From contig NZ_JASTWE010000009.1 in NCBI RefSeq assembly GCF_030282845.1, forward strand, positions 1 through 64,000: a DNA stretch of 64,000 nt, read 5' to 3'. Source of the DNA: Pseudodesulfovibrio pelocollis. GTDB taxonomy: Bacteria; Desulfobacterota; Desulfovibrionia; Desulfovibrionales; Desulfovibrionaceae. The position numbers and the translations under genes are program-made. Positions within the stretch are counted from its first letter, which is position 1, and every line of letters starts with the position of its first letter. A model generated the notes under the pieces. The model saw only the letters and a list, made by a program, of their open reading frames with translations, had not been told where the DNA came from and ran no database searches. This document shows, piece by piece, positions 28,781 to 39,881 of the stretch.

Positions 28781-29398
28781 ATGACTAATCTATACCACTT
28801 TACTCACCAAAGCAATTTGGAATCAATTCTCGCCAGCGGCGGGTTGCTGTGCGACTCGGCGATGGCAGCCCAGCGCCATGCCGTTGTCGGCAACCGTGAC
28901 ATCAAGGGGAGGCGTGCTCACCTTGATGTCACGGTTGCTCCTCACGGTGTCGTCGCGGACTATGTCCCGTTTTATTTCGCCCCCAGATCGCCCATGCTTT
29001 ATGTTATACACAAAGGCACCGTCCCTGCATGCGAGTATCCTCAAAACGAGGTTATCTATCTCTGTACCACAGTGGAAGACGTGGTGGCCGTTTGCGACTA
29101 TTGCTACACGGATCGCAACGCAGCATTGTATTTGGCAGAATTTTACAAAGACATAAGTCACATCCATGTCAATGTTGACATGCCGTTGATGTCCGAGGAA
29201 TATTGGAACAACACACCCGAGGATCTTGACAGAATGGAAAGACGGATGGCTGAATTCCTGGTCCATCGCTTTTTCCCGTGGAACCTCGTGAAGGGAATTG
29301 GGGTGTACGGCGATGACAATCTGGAGTATGTTCAGGGGGTGCTGGCCAAGCACGGGCAGGCAGTGCCTACCAAAAAATTACGACACTGGTACTTCTAG
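28781..29398 (+). CDS. darT: DarT toxin: ssDNA thymidine ADP-ribosyltransferase
   Basis: A 205-residue DUF4433 protein. Motifs match DarT: YHFTH near the N-terminus (NAD contact), the substrate/NAD segment FAPRSPMLY with Arg69, and the catalytic glutamate in RMAEFLV (Glu158). The family transfers ADP-ribose from NAD to thymidine in single-stranded DNA and blocks replication. GGAGGTTGCC precedes the ATG at 28781. It is followed 6 bases later by the macrodomain antitoxin. Base composition is AT-richer than both flanks, which points to horizontal acquisition. Confidence 0.92.
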   Translation: MTNLYHFTHQSNLESILASGGLLCDSAMAAQRHAVVGNRDIKGRRAHLDVTVAPHGVVADYVPFYFAPRSPMLYVIHKGTVPACEYPQNEVIYLCTTVEDVVAVCDYCYTDRNAALYLAEFYKDISHIHVNVDMPLMSEEYWNNTPEDLDRMERRMAEFLVHRFFPWNLVKGIGVYGDDNLEYVQGVLAKHGQAVPTKKLRHWYF

Positions 29399-29404
29399 GG
29401 GAGG

Positions 29405-30484
29405 ATGATGATCTTCTTGGCTGAGGGCAACCTGCTCAAATCAGACGCCGAAGCGCTGGTCAACACCGTCAATACCGCTGGTGTGATGGGCAAGGGCATA
29501 GCCCTGCAGTTCAAGAAGGCCTTCCCGGAGAATTTCGAGGAGTACGCCAAGGCCTGCGAGGCTGGACAGGTGCGGCCCGGCTCGATGTTCGTCACCAAGG
29601 TCCGCAGTCTTGGCACCACGAAATACATCATCAATTTCCCGACCAAACGGCACTGGAAGGCCAAAAGCACCATCGAGGACATCAGGCTCGGCCTCGCCGA
29701 CCTCGTGGATACGGTGCGGCACCTTGGCATCCGCTCCATAGCCATTCCCCCGCTCGGATGCGGCCTTGGCGGCCTCCCTTGGACCGATGTCCTCGCGTTG
29801 ATCGAAAAAGCCTTTGCCGAGCTTCCCGAAGTGGACGTCAGGCTGTACCCCCCAAAAGGCACGCCCGACGTGCGATCAATGCCCAACAGGACCAAGAAGC
29901 CACGCATGACGCCAGGGCGGGCCGCTCTGCTGGCCGTGCTTGCCCGCTACTCCGCCATGCGCTTCGACCCGGACTTTACCCTTATCGAAACGCAGAAGCT
30001 CAGTTATTTCCTTCAACTTGTCGGCGAGCCCTTGCGACTCAACTTTGTCAAATGGTGCTACGGGCCCTACGCCGACAATCTTCGGCATGTCATCAGTGAA
30101 CTGGACGGGCACTACCTCTGCGGCTGGGGTGCCGGTGAGAATCGCCCCATGGTGAAACTCAGACTCACGGACCCGGCTCTCCCCGCGATCAATTCCACGC
30201 TAAAGAAAGACAATTGTCTTGAAAATCGAATTGAACGAGTCCTTGATCTCATTGAAGGCTTTGATTCCCCCTACGGCCTGGAGTTGTTGGCCTCGGTTCA
30301 CTGGGTAATCACAAAAGAGTTGGATTGCAGAGTCGATCCCGCTGAAGTGCACACGGCCATCAGCCAGTGGACCCAGAGAAAGAGCCGGATGTTCAAGCAG
30401 CACCACATTGACTTGGCTGTTGAGCGCCTCCAGGAGCAAGGCTGGCTAGAGGAATGCCCTGCCCGCCAATCCGCTCTTTCCTGA
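29405..30484 (+). CDS. darG: DarG antitoxin: macrodomain DNA ADP-ribosylglycohydrolase
   Basis: A 359-residue two-domain antitoxin. The N-terminal macrodomain (about 1-150) has the ADP-ribose loops GNLLKSDAEALVNTVN and PPLGCGLGGL, matching DarG and removing ADP-ribose from DNA. The C-terminal part (about 175-355) matches the usual DarG C-terminal domain that binds and neutralises DarT. Starts at ATG 29405 or 29408; GGGGAGG lies immediately upstream and favours 29408. No start overlaps darT. The pair is a defence/toxin-antitoxin module, known in phage defence. Confidence 0.9.
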   Translation: MMIFLAEGNLLKSDAEALVNTVNTAGVMGKGIALQFKKAFPENFEEYAKACEAGQVRPGSMFVTKVRSLGTTKYIINFPTKRHWKAKSTIEDIRLGLADLVDTVRHLGIRSIAIPPLGCGLGGLPWTDVLALIEKAFAELPEVDVRLYPPKGTPDVRSMPNRTKKPRMTPGRAALLAVLARYSAMRFDPDFTLIETQKLSYFLQLVGEPLRLNFVKWCYGPYADNLRHVISELDGHYLCGWGAGENRPMVKLRLTDPALPAINSTLKKDNCLENRIERVLDLIEGFDSPYGLELLASVHWVITKELDCRVDPAEVHTAISQWTQRKSRMFKQHHIDLAVERLQEQGWLEECPARQSALS

Positions 30485-30523
30485 CAGGGAAAACTCCTCC
30501 CTTTTTCCTCCCCAGCCCCCCGA

Positions 30524-31186
30524 TCAGATGGCCCAGGTGTCGAGGTCGATGAGGCCGAGACGGGCGGCGTAGCGGATGAGTTCCACGGTGCTGTGCAGGC
30601 CGAGCTTTTTCATCAGGTTGGTGCGGTGGTTCTCCACGGTCTTGGGGCTGACGAAGAGCTGGGCCGCCACCTCCTTGGCCGAGAGGCCCTCGGCCAGCAG
30701 GCGCAGCACCTCCTGCTCGCGGGCGGTGAGGGTGGTGTAGGGGTCGCGCCCGGCGCTCTGCTCGTCCTTGGCCTGCATCAGCCGGAAGACCACTTCCTGG
30801 GACAGGGCGTCGTCAAGGAACAGCTCGCCCCGGGCCACGGTGTCGAGCCCCCGCATCAGGCTGCCCGCGGCGGACTCCTTGATCAGGTAGCCGGACGCAC
30901 CCGCCCGGAAGGCCTCGACAATGTAGTCCGCCTCCGAGTGCATGGAGATGATGATGAACCGGGTCTGGGGCAGCGACCGCTTCAGTTCGCGGATCATCTG
31001 GATGCCGTTCTTGCCCGGCATGGAGATGTCCACCAACATGATGTCGGGCTGGTGCCGCTTGCCCAGCCGGATGCCGTCCGTGCCGTTGCCTGCCTCGCAG
31101 ACCACGGTGTACTTGTCGTCGCGGTTGACGATGGTCTTCAGTCCTTCCCGGAACAGGGGATGGTCGTCCACGATCATGAGTTCCAT
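30524..31186 (-). CDS. NarL/FixJ-type response regulator
   Basis: A 220-residue regulator with a receiver domain (phosphoacceptor Asp53 in MLVDISMPG, Lys in YLIKES) and a LuxR/GerE helix-turn-helix (LTAREQEVLRLLAEGLSAKE and TVENHRTNLMKKLG cores). It overlaps the end of the sensor kinase gene upstream by 13 bases, so the two form a coupled pair. Target genes are not visible; nearby candidates include the divergent and downstream loci. Confidence 0.95.
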   Translation of the reverse strand: MELMIVDDHPLFREGLKTIVNRDDKYTVVCEAGNGTDGIRLGKRHQPDIMLVDISMPGKNGIQMIRELKRSLPQTRFIIISMHSEADYIVEAFRAGASGYLIKESAAGSLMRGLDTVARGELFLDDALSQEVVFRLMQAKDEQSAGRDPYTTLTAREQEVLRLLAEGLSAKEVAAQLFVSPKTVENHRTNLMKKLGLHSTVELIRYAARLGLIDLDTWAI

Positions 31187-34026
31187 GCCTGGGCGCTCCT
31201 TTTGATGGTGTCGAGGGGAATGCGAAAGACGATGCGCGTGCCTGTCCCGATCAGGGACTGAATCTCCACTGTGCCGCCGATGAGCCTGGCCCGCTCTTCC
31301 ATGCTGCGCAATCCCATGCGGTTTTCGGCCACGGCCTCGGCCATGCGCGAGGTCACGTCAAAGCCCTGGCCGTTGTCCTCCACGCGGATGAGCAGCTCGG
31401 GATGGCTGCGCACCAGACGCACCGAGACGCGGTCCGCCCGGGCGTGGCGGGCCGTGTTGTTCAGCGCCTCCTGGACCATGCGGTAGACGTTGATCTCGGC
31501 GTCGAAGTCGAGGGCCATGCCCTCGGTGCCCGCAGCCTGGAAGCCGACCTCAAGGCCGGTGCGTCCGGCGGTTTCGGCGCAGTGGTTCTCGAGGGCGCGG
31601 ATGAGGCCGAGCTGATCCAGAGCGGGGGGACGCAGGCCATAGGCGATCTCGCGCACCGCGGCGATGGCCCCGCGCACCACCTCGGCCACGGGTTCGGCGC
31701 GCCGCCGAAGCGCCTCGTCCACCTCGGGCAGGCCGTCGAACAGGGTCTCCATGTTCAGGACAATGGAGGAGAGATCCTGGGCCACGTTGTCGTGCAGATC
31801 GCGGGCGATGCGCTGGCGCTCGTTCTCCTGGGCATGGATGAGCTGCTGGGTGAGGGAAAGGATGCGCTCGCGGGCCTGCCTGCGCTCCTCGGCCTCGGCC
31901 GTCAGCCGGGCGTTGGCCTCGGAAAGCTCGGCCGTGCGCCGCCTGACGCGGCTCTCCATTCCGGCGTGGGCGGCGCGCAGCTCCGCCTCAAGGAGCTTGT
32001 GGCCGGTGACGTCGGTGAGGATGATCAGGCGCGCCCGCGCCCCGTTCCAGCGGATGGGCTTGAGGCTCAAGGTGACCCAGACGGCCGTGCCGTCGGGCCG
32101 CACCACGCGAAAGGGCGCGCCGGGCCCATCGCCCCGTCCGGCCAGATAGACGGCCACCCGGCCACGCATCCAGACCTGATCGTCGGGATGGACCAGATCC
32201 ATGGGGTCGCGATTCTTCAATTCGACGCACGGGGTGTCCAGCATGCGGACCATGGCGTGGTTGACGAAGACAACGGCCTTGTCGCGGATCACGGCCACGC
32301 CCTCCTGGGCGTTCTCCACCAGGGCGCGGTAGCGCTCTTCTGACTCGGCCAGGGCCTGCTCTGCCCGTTTCCTGGGGGTGACGTCCTGGAGCGAGACGAT
32401 GACCCGCGCGAGGGTCTGCCGGTACTCTGGCGGCACCGAGAAATGGACCATGACCCAGATAATCTCCCCGTCCAGGGTGCGGTGGGTGATCTCGCCGCAG
32501 TACTCGAATCCGCCCGAGGCAAGGATGATCATCTCCTCGGTGAAGGCCCGCATGGAGCTTTCGGTCAGGACCGTGTCGAGCCGCCCGAGCAGGTCCTCCT
32601 TGCTCCCGGCCCGGAGCAGGTTCAGGGTGGCCTTGTTCACGGCCACCACCTCCACCAGGGAGGCGCAGCAGGCCAGGTCTTCGGGATGGTCTGCGAAGTG
32701 GCGGCGGAAATCTGTCACGCCCTGCGCCCGCAGGGTGTCGAAATGGGCCTTGAGCCGCGTCAGGTCCTCCTCCCACAGGGAGATGGGCGAGTCCTCGAAC
32801 AGGGCGCGGAACCGGGCCTCGCTCTTCTTGAGCGCCTCCACGGTGTTCATGTAGTCGGTGGCATCGCTGGCCATGCCTTCAATGGCGATGGGCCTGCCGT
32901 GAATGTCGCGGTGCATGACCACGCGCTGGCGCGCCCAGCGCACCTCGCCCGATTTGTGGACGAACTGGAACAGATACTCGGGCCTGACCACGCCCCGGCA
33001 CATCTCGTCCCACGCCTCGCGGAAATAGTCCTGCCAGTCCGGGTGGATTACCCCCCGGACGAACAGGGGACGCGACTCGTATTCGCGCAGACTGTAGCCC
33101 GAGAACCGCTCCACCGAGGGGCTGAGGTAGTCGTAGGTTCCGTCGGGGATGGCCATGCGGAAGAAGATGTCGCTGGTGGAGGTGGCGATGAAGTTGAGGC
33201 TGTGCTGGGCCACGGCCAGCTTTTCCTGGGCCTCGTGCCGGACAGTTATGTCCGAGAGGATACCCTCGATGGCCGGGGCCGAGCCGTCCGGTTCGGCGTG
33301 CAGGGTGATGCGCTGGTTGATCCAGCGGACCGAGCCGTTCCTGTGAACGATGGGGAATTCGTACTCGTGGCGGCAGGTTCCGCCAAGCAGCTCGTTCCAC
33401 CACAGCGCATGCACTTCGGCCCAGCCGTCCGGCACGAGCCCCTCGAAGAGGCCGGGCACCTCGTAGAAATCCTGGGGCGGGTGGCCGGTGATGCTTTCCA
33501 CGGCCGGGCTGATATAGTCGAACCGCCTGTCGGCCAGACGCAGGCGGAAGAGGCAGTCGCGGGTGTTCTCGGTCAGAAAGCGCAGATGGCGCTCGCTCTG
33601 GGTCAGGGCGTTGCGCAGCCGCAGCCGGACCGAGGCGTCGCGCATGATGGAAATGATGTGGGTCAGGCGGCCGGAGTCGTCCAGCACCGGGTCGAACCGG
33701 CCCCAGACCGGACAGAGCCTGCCCCCGGCGGTGCGGATCACGTATTCCCCTTCCCAGCTTTGGCCAAGGCGCATGACCGGGGCCACGGTCTCCCCAAGCG
33801 GGGCCTGCGCGGTTCCGGGCAGGACGTCCTCGGCCCGTCCGTCCAGGATATCTTCCAGCGAATAGCCGTAAAAATCCGTGAACGCCTGGTTGGCGAAGAT
33901 GGGCCGCAGATCCGCGTCGCGAATGGTCATGGCCACGCCCGAGGTGCTGAGCACCTGCTCGAAGAGGTGGGGATTGATCTCCCGCCCCGCCTGGGGGTTG
34001 GTCTGCGATGGTTTCTTCACGCGCAC
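31174..34026 (-). CDS. Multi-PAS histidine kinase (NarX/HisKA_3 type)
   Basis: A 950-residue soluble kinase with no membrane segments. About five PAS/PAC units occupy residues 15-690, each ending in a PAC-like ISD/VTP/LTDVT motif, followed by a coiled region (about 695-730) and a HisKA_3 box (RQRIARDLHDNVAQDLS) with an HATPase domain near the C-terminus (QEALNNTARHARAD, NGQGFD). It signals to the regulator downstream. The start is GTG at 34026 or 34020; no clear ribosome site separates them. Many PAS domains and no periplasmic part suggest sensing of cytoplasmic redox or ligands. Confidence 0.93.
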   Translation of the reverse strand: MRVKKPSQTNPQAGREINPHLFEQVLSTSGVAMTIRDADLRPIFANQAFTDFYGYSLEDILDGRAEDVLPGTAQAPLGETVAPVMRLGQSWEGEYVIRTAGGRLCPVWGRFDPVLDDSGRLTHIISIMRDASVRLRLRNALTQSERHLRFLTENTRDCLFRLRLADRRFDYISPAVESITGHPPQDFYEVPGLFEGLVPDGWAEVHALWWNELLGGTCRHEYEFPIVHRNGSVRWINQRITLHAEPDGSAPAIEGILSDITVRHEAQEKLAVAQHSLNFIATSTSDIFFRMAIPDGTYDYLSPSVERFSGYSLREYESRPLFVRGVIHPDWQDYFREAWDEMCRGVVRPEYLFQFVHKSGEVRWARQRVVMHRDIHGRPIAIEGMASDATDYMNTVEALKKSEARFRALFEDSPISLWEEDLTRLKAHFDTLRAQGVTDFRRHFADHPEDLACCASLVEVVAVNKATLNLLRAGSKEDLLGRLDTVLTESSMRAFTEEMIILASGGFEYCGEITHRTLDGEIIWVMVHFSVPPEYRQTLARVIVSLQDVTPRKRAEQALAESEERYRALVENAQEGVAVIRDKAVVFVNHAMVRMLDTPCVELKNRDPMDLVHPDDQVWMRGRVAVYLAGRGDGPGAPFRVVRPDGTAVWVTLSLKPIRWNGARARLIILTDVTGHKLLEAELRAAHAGMESRVRRRTAELSEANARLTAEAEERRQARERILSLTQQLIHAQENERQRIARDLHDNVAQDLSSIVLNMETLFDGLPEVDEALRRRAEPVAEVVRGAIAAVREIAYGLRPPALDQLGLIRALENHCAETAGRTGLEVGFQAAGTEGMALDFDAEINVYRMVQEALNNTARHARADRVSVRLVRSHPELLIRVEDNGQGFDVTSRMAEAVAENRMGLRSMEERARLIGGTVEIQSLIGTGTRIVFRIPLDTIKRSAQAWNS

Positions 34027-34158
34027 TCGGGGTCAAGGGTGGCCGGATCGGGTCTTGTTTCTTTAGGTTTTCTTAACCCATTCACACGGGGATGGGAAGA
34101 CGGATCGGCCGTTGAAGCGGACTCGCGCAAGATGGCCCGGAGCGACAACCCTCGGCTG

Positions 34159-35790
34159 TCACTGATTCAGCCCCGCGATCCACGACGCGCCGAGCCGGGC
34201 GTGCTCCTCGGCCACCTGCTCGACCCAGCCCGAGGAATCGCTCCGGGCGTCGAGCACCTCGCGGCTCGCCCGAAGCGGGGCCATGACAATGGTGAAGGCG
34301 CGGCCTTGCCCGTCGCGCAGGGATTCGAGGGTGGAGACAAAGGATTGCCAGCGGCCCAGACTGCGCCCGGTGACCAGCCAGAGCACGGGCATGTCCAGCC
34401 GGGCCAGCTGGTCGCGGCCGGGCAGCCCGTCCGGCCCCACGCTGTCGTCCAGCAGGCAGACCAGGAAAGCGGGCCGCACAGCGCTCTGCCCCAGGGCCAG
34501 GGCCAGGGTCGGGACCACGCCCGTGCCGTTGCCCCACACGCCCACCCGCGCCGCGTCCATCGGCTCAAGCCCGGCAAAGTAGGCCAGGGCCGAGGCCGTG
34601 TCCGCCGCCTGCCGCTGCCGGGCCAGGGCCGCAGCCTCGGCCACGCTCAACCCCTCGGGCAGGGCGTGGGCGGCGGCCCCGCCGGATTCGTCGCAGCCGC
34701 GCGGACGGAAGGAGAACACGGCCAGCCCCGAGGCGGACAGGGCACGGGTGAACCCCTGGACCAGCCCATTGTCCACGCAGCGCTCGCCATAGGTCAGGAC
34801 CACGCCGGGATGCCCCTGGCCGGCGGGCGGCAGGGTGGTCCGCCCGGCCAGTGTTTCCGGCTTCGGCTCCTTCTGGGACTTCCTGCCCGCCCTTGCCCCG
34901 GGGTCCGGCTCGGCATCGGACACCGCGAAGCGCACATCGCTCTCGCGCACATGGACCTTGACCGGGAACTGGGCGATGCGGTCGTCGTCGGTCATCAGGA
35001 TGAAACGCTCGATGCGGTCGTCCTTGGCCAGGAAGGTGACGGTGCCGGTGATCGGCTCATCCGCGTGGACCGAGGGGCCGATGGTGTAGATGTATTTGGC
35101 GAACTCCTTGAGACGGCGCAGAGTCTTGTTTTTTGAGTCATAGATCAGAAAGCGGCCGTACTCGGTGTCGCGGGCGTCGATGATGGAGATGATCCGGTCG
35201 TCGCGTGCCCGGAATTGGCCGGAAAATTCCGTGGATTCGTAGGTGTAGTATTCGGCCATCATGGACCGGCCGAAGCGCGCCTCGTGCCCCCGGTGGGCGA
35301 GGACGTCGTGGCGGCTGACATGGATGGGCGGGCCGTCGCGCTCCCCTTCCGTGCCGGACGAGGGCGGCGCGAGAGGGACATCGGGCGCGGGCGGCGTCTC
35401 GGGCGGCGGCGCGGTCTTGACCGGGCTGATGTCGATGGCGTCGGGCGCGGGCGGTTCCGGCGCTTCGGACTCGGCCGGGACGGCAGATTCAGGGGCAACG
35501 GATTCAACAGGTGCGGGCGGCGCAGCGGCCGCGTCGTCCAGGAGGATGGTCTTGTCCATGGGCAGGACCTGCGGCTGGGGCTCCTGCCTTTCCGGTTCTG
35601 CCGGAGGTGGCGCGGGAATTGGTGCAGGGATTGGTGCGGGAATCGGCATGACCACGGATTCGGCCATGGTGGTCAGATCCAGCTCCATGAGCTTGGGCGG
35701 CAGCGAACGACCCAGGTGCAGGGTCTGGATCAGCACCGCCGCGAAGGCCGCGTGCAGGAGAAGGGAGAGAATCAGGCTGAGCGCGCGCAT
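34159..35790 (-). CDS. TonB-like N-terminus fused to a periplasmic alpha/beta hydrolase
   Basis: A 543-residue protein with an unusual layout. An N-terminal membrane anchor (about residues 4-23) is followed by a long Pro/Ala/Glu-rich region (about 45-150) like the spacer of TonB or TolA, then a segment (about 160-290) that resembles a DUF3108-like beta domain (YTYESTEFSGQFRARDDRI). The C-terminal half (about 310-543) is an alpha/beta hydrolase-like domain (VVLTYGERC, FSFRPRGCDESGG, VGVWGNGTGVVP). The nucleophile elbow GNGTGV replaces the usual GxSxG, so catalysis is doubtful. The start at 35790 has AAGG 7 bases upstream. I do not recognise a characterised relative. Confidence 0.75.
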   Translation of the reverse strand: MRALSLILSLLLHAAFAAVLIQTLHLGRSLPPKLMELDLTTMAESVVMPIPAPIPAPIPAPPPAEPERQEPQPQVLPMDKTILLDDAAAAPPAPVESVAPESAVPAESEAPEPPAPDAIDISPVKTAPPPETPPAPDVPLAPPSSGTEGERDGPPIHVSRHDVLAHRGHEARFGRSMMAEYYTYESTEFSGQFRARDDRIISIIDARDTEYGRFLIYDSKNKTLRRLKEFAKYIYTIGPSVHADEPITGTVTFLAKDDRIERFILMTDDDRIAQFPVKVHVRESDVRFAVSDAEPDPGARAGRKSQKEPKPETLAGRTTLPPAGQGHPGVVLTYGERCVDNGLVQGFTRALSASGLAVFSFRPRGCDESGGAAAHALPEGLSVAEAAALARQRQAADTASALAYFAGLEPMDAARVGVWGNGTGVVPTLALALGQSAVRPAFLVCLLDDSVGPDGLPGRDQLARLDMPVLWLVTGRSLGRWQSFVSTLESLRDGQGRAFTIVMAPLRASREVLDARSDSSGWVEQVAEEHARLGASWIAGLNQ

Positions 35791-36090
35791 GTCCGGGCCT
35801 TTCCATCGTCCTTGCCAGCTCTGGCACCACTGGGGCCGGCCAGGGAGAATCCGGCCCTTTTCTCCGGTGTACGCCCCTGCGCGGCCCATGGCAAGCAAAG
35901 GGCTCGGAAACAATGGCTTTTCAGACGCTTGGGGTCGGAATTTCGTCCCTGATCGCGGCCAGGGCCAGGGGCCGCCCCTGCCGCCCACGCCACACCGCCC
36001 GGCTGGCCGTTGCATTTTTGCCAATGACCGACTAGTGTTGGGCGATGATGTGCCCTCCGGGGCGCGGAGCCGGGAACAAAGGAGGCTGCA
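35791..36090. other. Divergent intergenic region with a candidate promoter
   Basis: 300 bases between the TonB-like hydrolase gene and the CBS gene. It holds a candidate sigma-70 promoter for the CBS gene (listed separately). No other gene or repeat is seen. Confidence 0.45.
36010..36038 (+). promoter_or_regulatory. Candidate sigma-70 promoter for the CBS gene
   Basis: TTGCAT at 36010-36015 and TAGTGT at 36033-36038, 17-base spacer, about 50 bases before the ATG at 36091. Reasonable but not decisive. Confidence 0.4.
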
Positions 36091-36768
36091 ATGCTTGTCA
36101 GAGACTGGATGACGGAAAACGTCGTCACCCTGGGTGTCAACTCGTCGGTCATGGACGCGGCCGACATCCTGCGCCGCAAGGATATCCGGCAATTTCCGGT
36201 GATGGACGCCGAGGGGCGGCTGGTGGGCATCGTGTCCGACCGGGACATCCGCGACGCCATGCCGTCGAAGTTCATTCCCGGCGACTGTACCGACGGCCGC
36301 GAGGGCGGCCTGAACACCCTGACCGCAGGCGACATCATGACTCCCGGCCCCCTGACCGTGGCCCCGGACACATCCATCAACGCCGTGGCCGAGATCCTGG
36401 TCAGGCACAAGGTGGGCGGCCTGCCCGTGGTGGAGGGGGGACAACTGGTGGGCATCATCACCCAGGCGGACGTTATGCGCTTCCTGTGCGCTGCGGCGGG
36501 GTCGCTGCGCTCGGGCGTCCAACTCGCCTTCCGGCTCGAAGCCCGGCCCGGCCCCCTGGCCGAACTGCTCACCGACATCCGCGAGATGGGACTGAACTTC
36601 ACGAGCGTGTTCACGGCCTACGACATCCGCAACCCCGGCACCCGAAACGCCTACATCCGCCTGGAAGGCCCGGGCGGCCGCGCCGTGGAGCAACTGGTGG
36701 AAACCCTGCAAAAGAAATACATGGTCCTCTTCTACGTCAACGAGGGCGTCACCGTGGACGTGGCCTGA
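36091..36768 (+). CDS. Tandem CBS-domain protein with ACT-like C-terminus
   Basis: A 225-residue cytosolic protein. Two CBS domains (about residues 1-65 and 75-135; motifs MDAEGRLVGIVSDRDIRDA and VVEGGQLVGIITQADVM) are followed by an ACT-like domain (about 145-220, LAFRLEARPGPLAELLTDI). CBS pairs bind adenine nucleotides; ACT domains bind small ligands. A paralogue lies at 58752-59426 with the same layout. AAAGGAGG lies 7 bases before the ATG. It is monocistronic, with its own terminator. Confidence 0.9.
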   Translation: MLVRDWMTENVVTLGVNSSVMDAADILRRKDIRQFPVMDAEGRLVGIVSDRDIRDAMPSKFIPGDCTDGREGGLNTLTAGDIMTPGPLTVAPDTSINAVAEILVRHKVGGLPVVEGGQLVGIITQADVMRFLCAAAGSLRSGVQLAFRLEARPGPLAELLTDIREMGLNFTSVFTAYDIRNPGTRNAYIRLEGPGGRAVEQLVETLQKKYMVLFYVNEGVTVDVA

Positions 36769-36787
36769 CCGGCCGCACCCCCGCAGT

Positions 36788-36822
36788 CAAAGGGCCGCGC
36801 TTCCGGGGAAGCGCGGCCCTTT
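36788..36822. terminator. Bidirectional terminator between CBS and CheY-like genes
   Basis: A GC-rich stem of about 15 bp (36788-36804 with 36807-36822) ending in A and T tracts on both sides, between convergent genes; it serves both. Confidence 0.85.
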
Positions 36823-36832
36823 GCCGTGTCGG

Positions 36833-37201
36833 CTAGTCTGCCAGGGCCTTCTTGACGGCCTCCAGCAGCTTGCGGGTGTCGATGGGCTTGGTGAAGGTGT
36901 CCACCACGTCAAAGACCTTGGCCAGCTCGACGATGGCCTCGGGGTTGAAGGCCTCGCCGCCCGAGATGGCGATGAACTTGCGGGAGCGGTCGGACTTGAT
37001 CAGCTCGCCCATGACCTGAAGCCCGCCCTTCTTGGGCAGGAAAATGTCAATGATGCTCAGGTCGATGGCATTGTCCTTGTACACGCGCAGGGCCTCCTCG
37101 CCGTCGGCCGCCTCGACCACGGCGTATCCCTCGGCCTCAAGCACGCTCCTGAGCAGCTCCCGGATCATGGGGGCGTCGTCAACAACCAGTATAGTCTTCA
37201 T
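36833..37201 (-). CDS. CheY-like single-domain response regulator
   Basis: A 122-residue receiver domain with no output domain: VVDDAPMIR acidic pair, phosphoacceptor Asp52 (IIDIFLPKKGG), Ser/Thr in FIAISGG, and Lys in FTKPIDT. It follows the hybrid kinase by 30 bases and is probably its partner or a phosphate sink. AAGGAG 7 bases before the ATG at 37201 decides the start over a GTG at 37207. Confidence 0.93.
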   Translation of the reverse strand: MKTILVVDDAPMIRELLRSVLEAEGYAVVEAADGEEALRVYKDNAIDLSIIDIFLPKKGGLQVMGELIKSDRSRKFIAISGGEAFNPEAIVELAKVFDVVDTFTKPIDTRKLLEAVKKALAD

Positions 37202-37231
37202 CCTCACGCTCCTTGCGTTGATGGTCGTTTC

Positions 37232-39697
<2,466 letters not shown>

Positions 39698-39881
39698 GAT
39701 CCTTATCCCGTTCACATTTCCGGTTTCGACGAGGCATGCCGGGGACCGCCGCGCACAGATGGTCCACTCTGCAACCGTAGAGAACCCCACGGGACAGGTC
39801 AATGGTATTTTCCCATTCACCCGATGCCTTTGCCCGATTCGAGGCTGTTTTCAATCCGGCGCGGGGATGGTAGAAAGCGGC

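Noticed and set aside
34159-36711. An 850-residue TonB-hydrolase protein
   Set aside because: The part upstream of 35790 lies antisense to the CBS gene and lacks protein-like composition.
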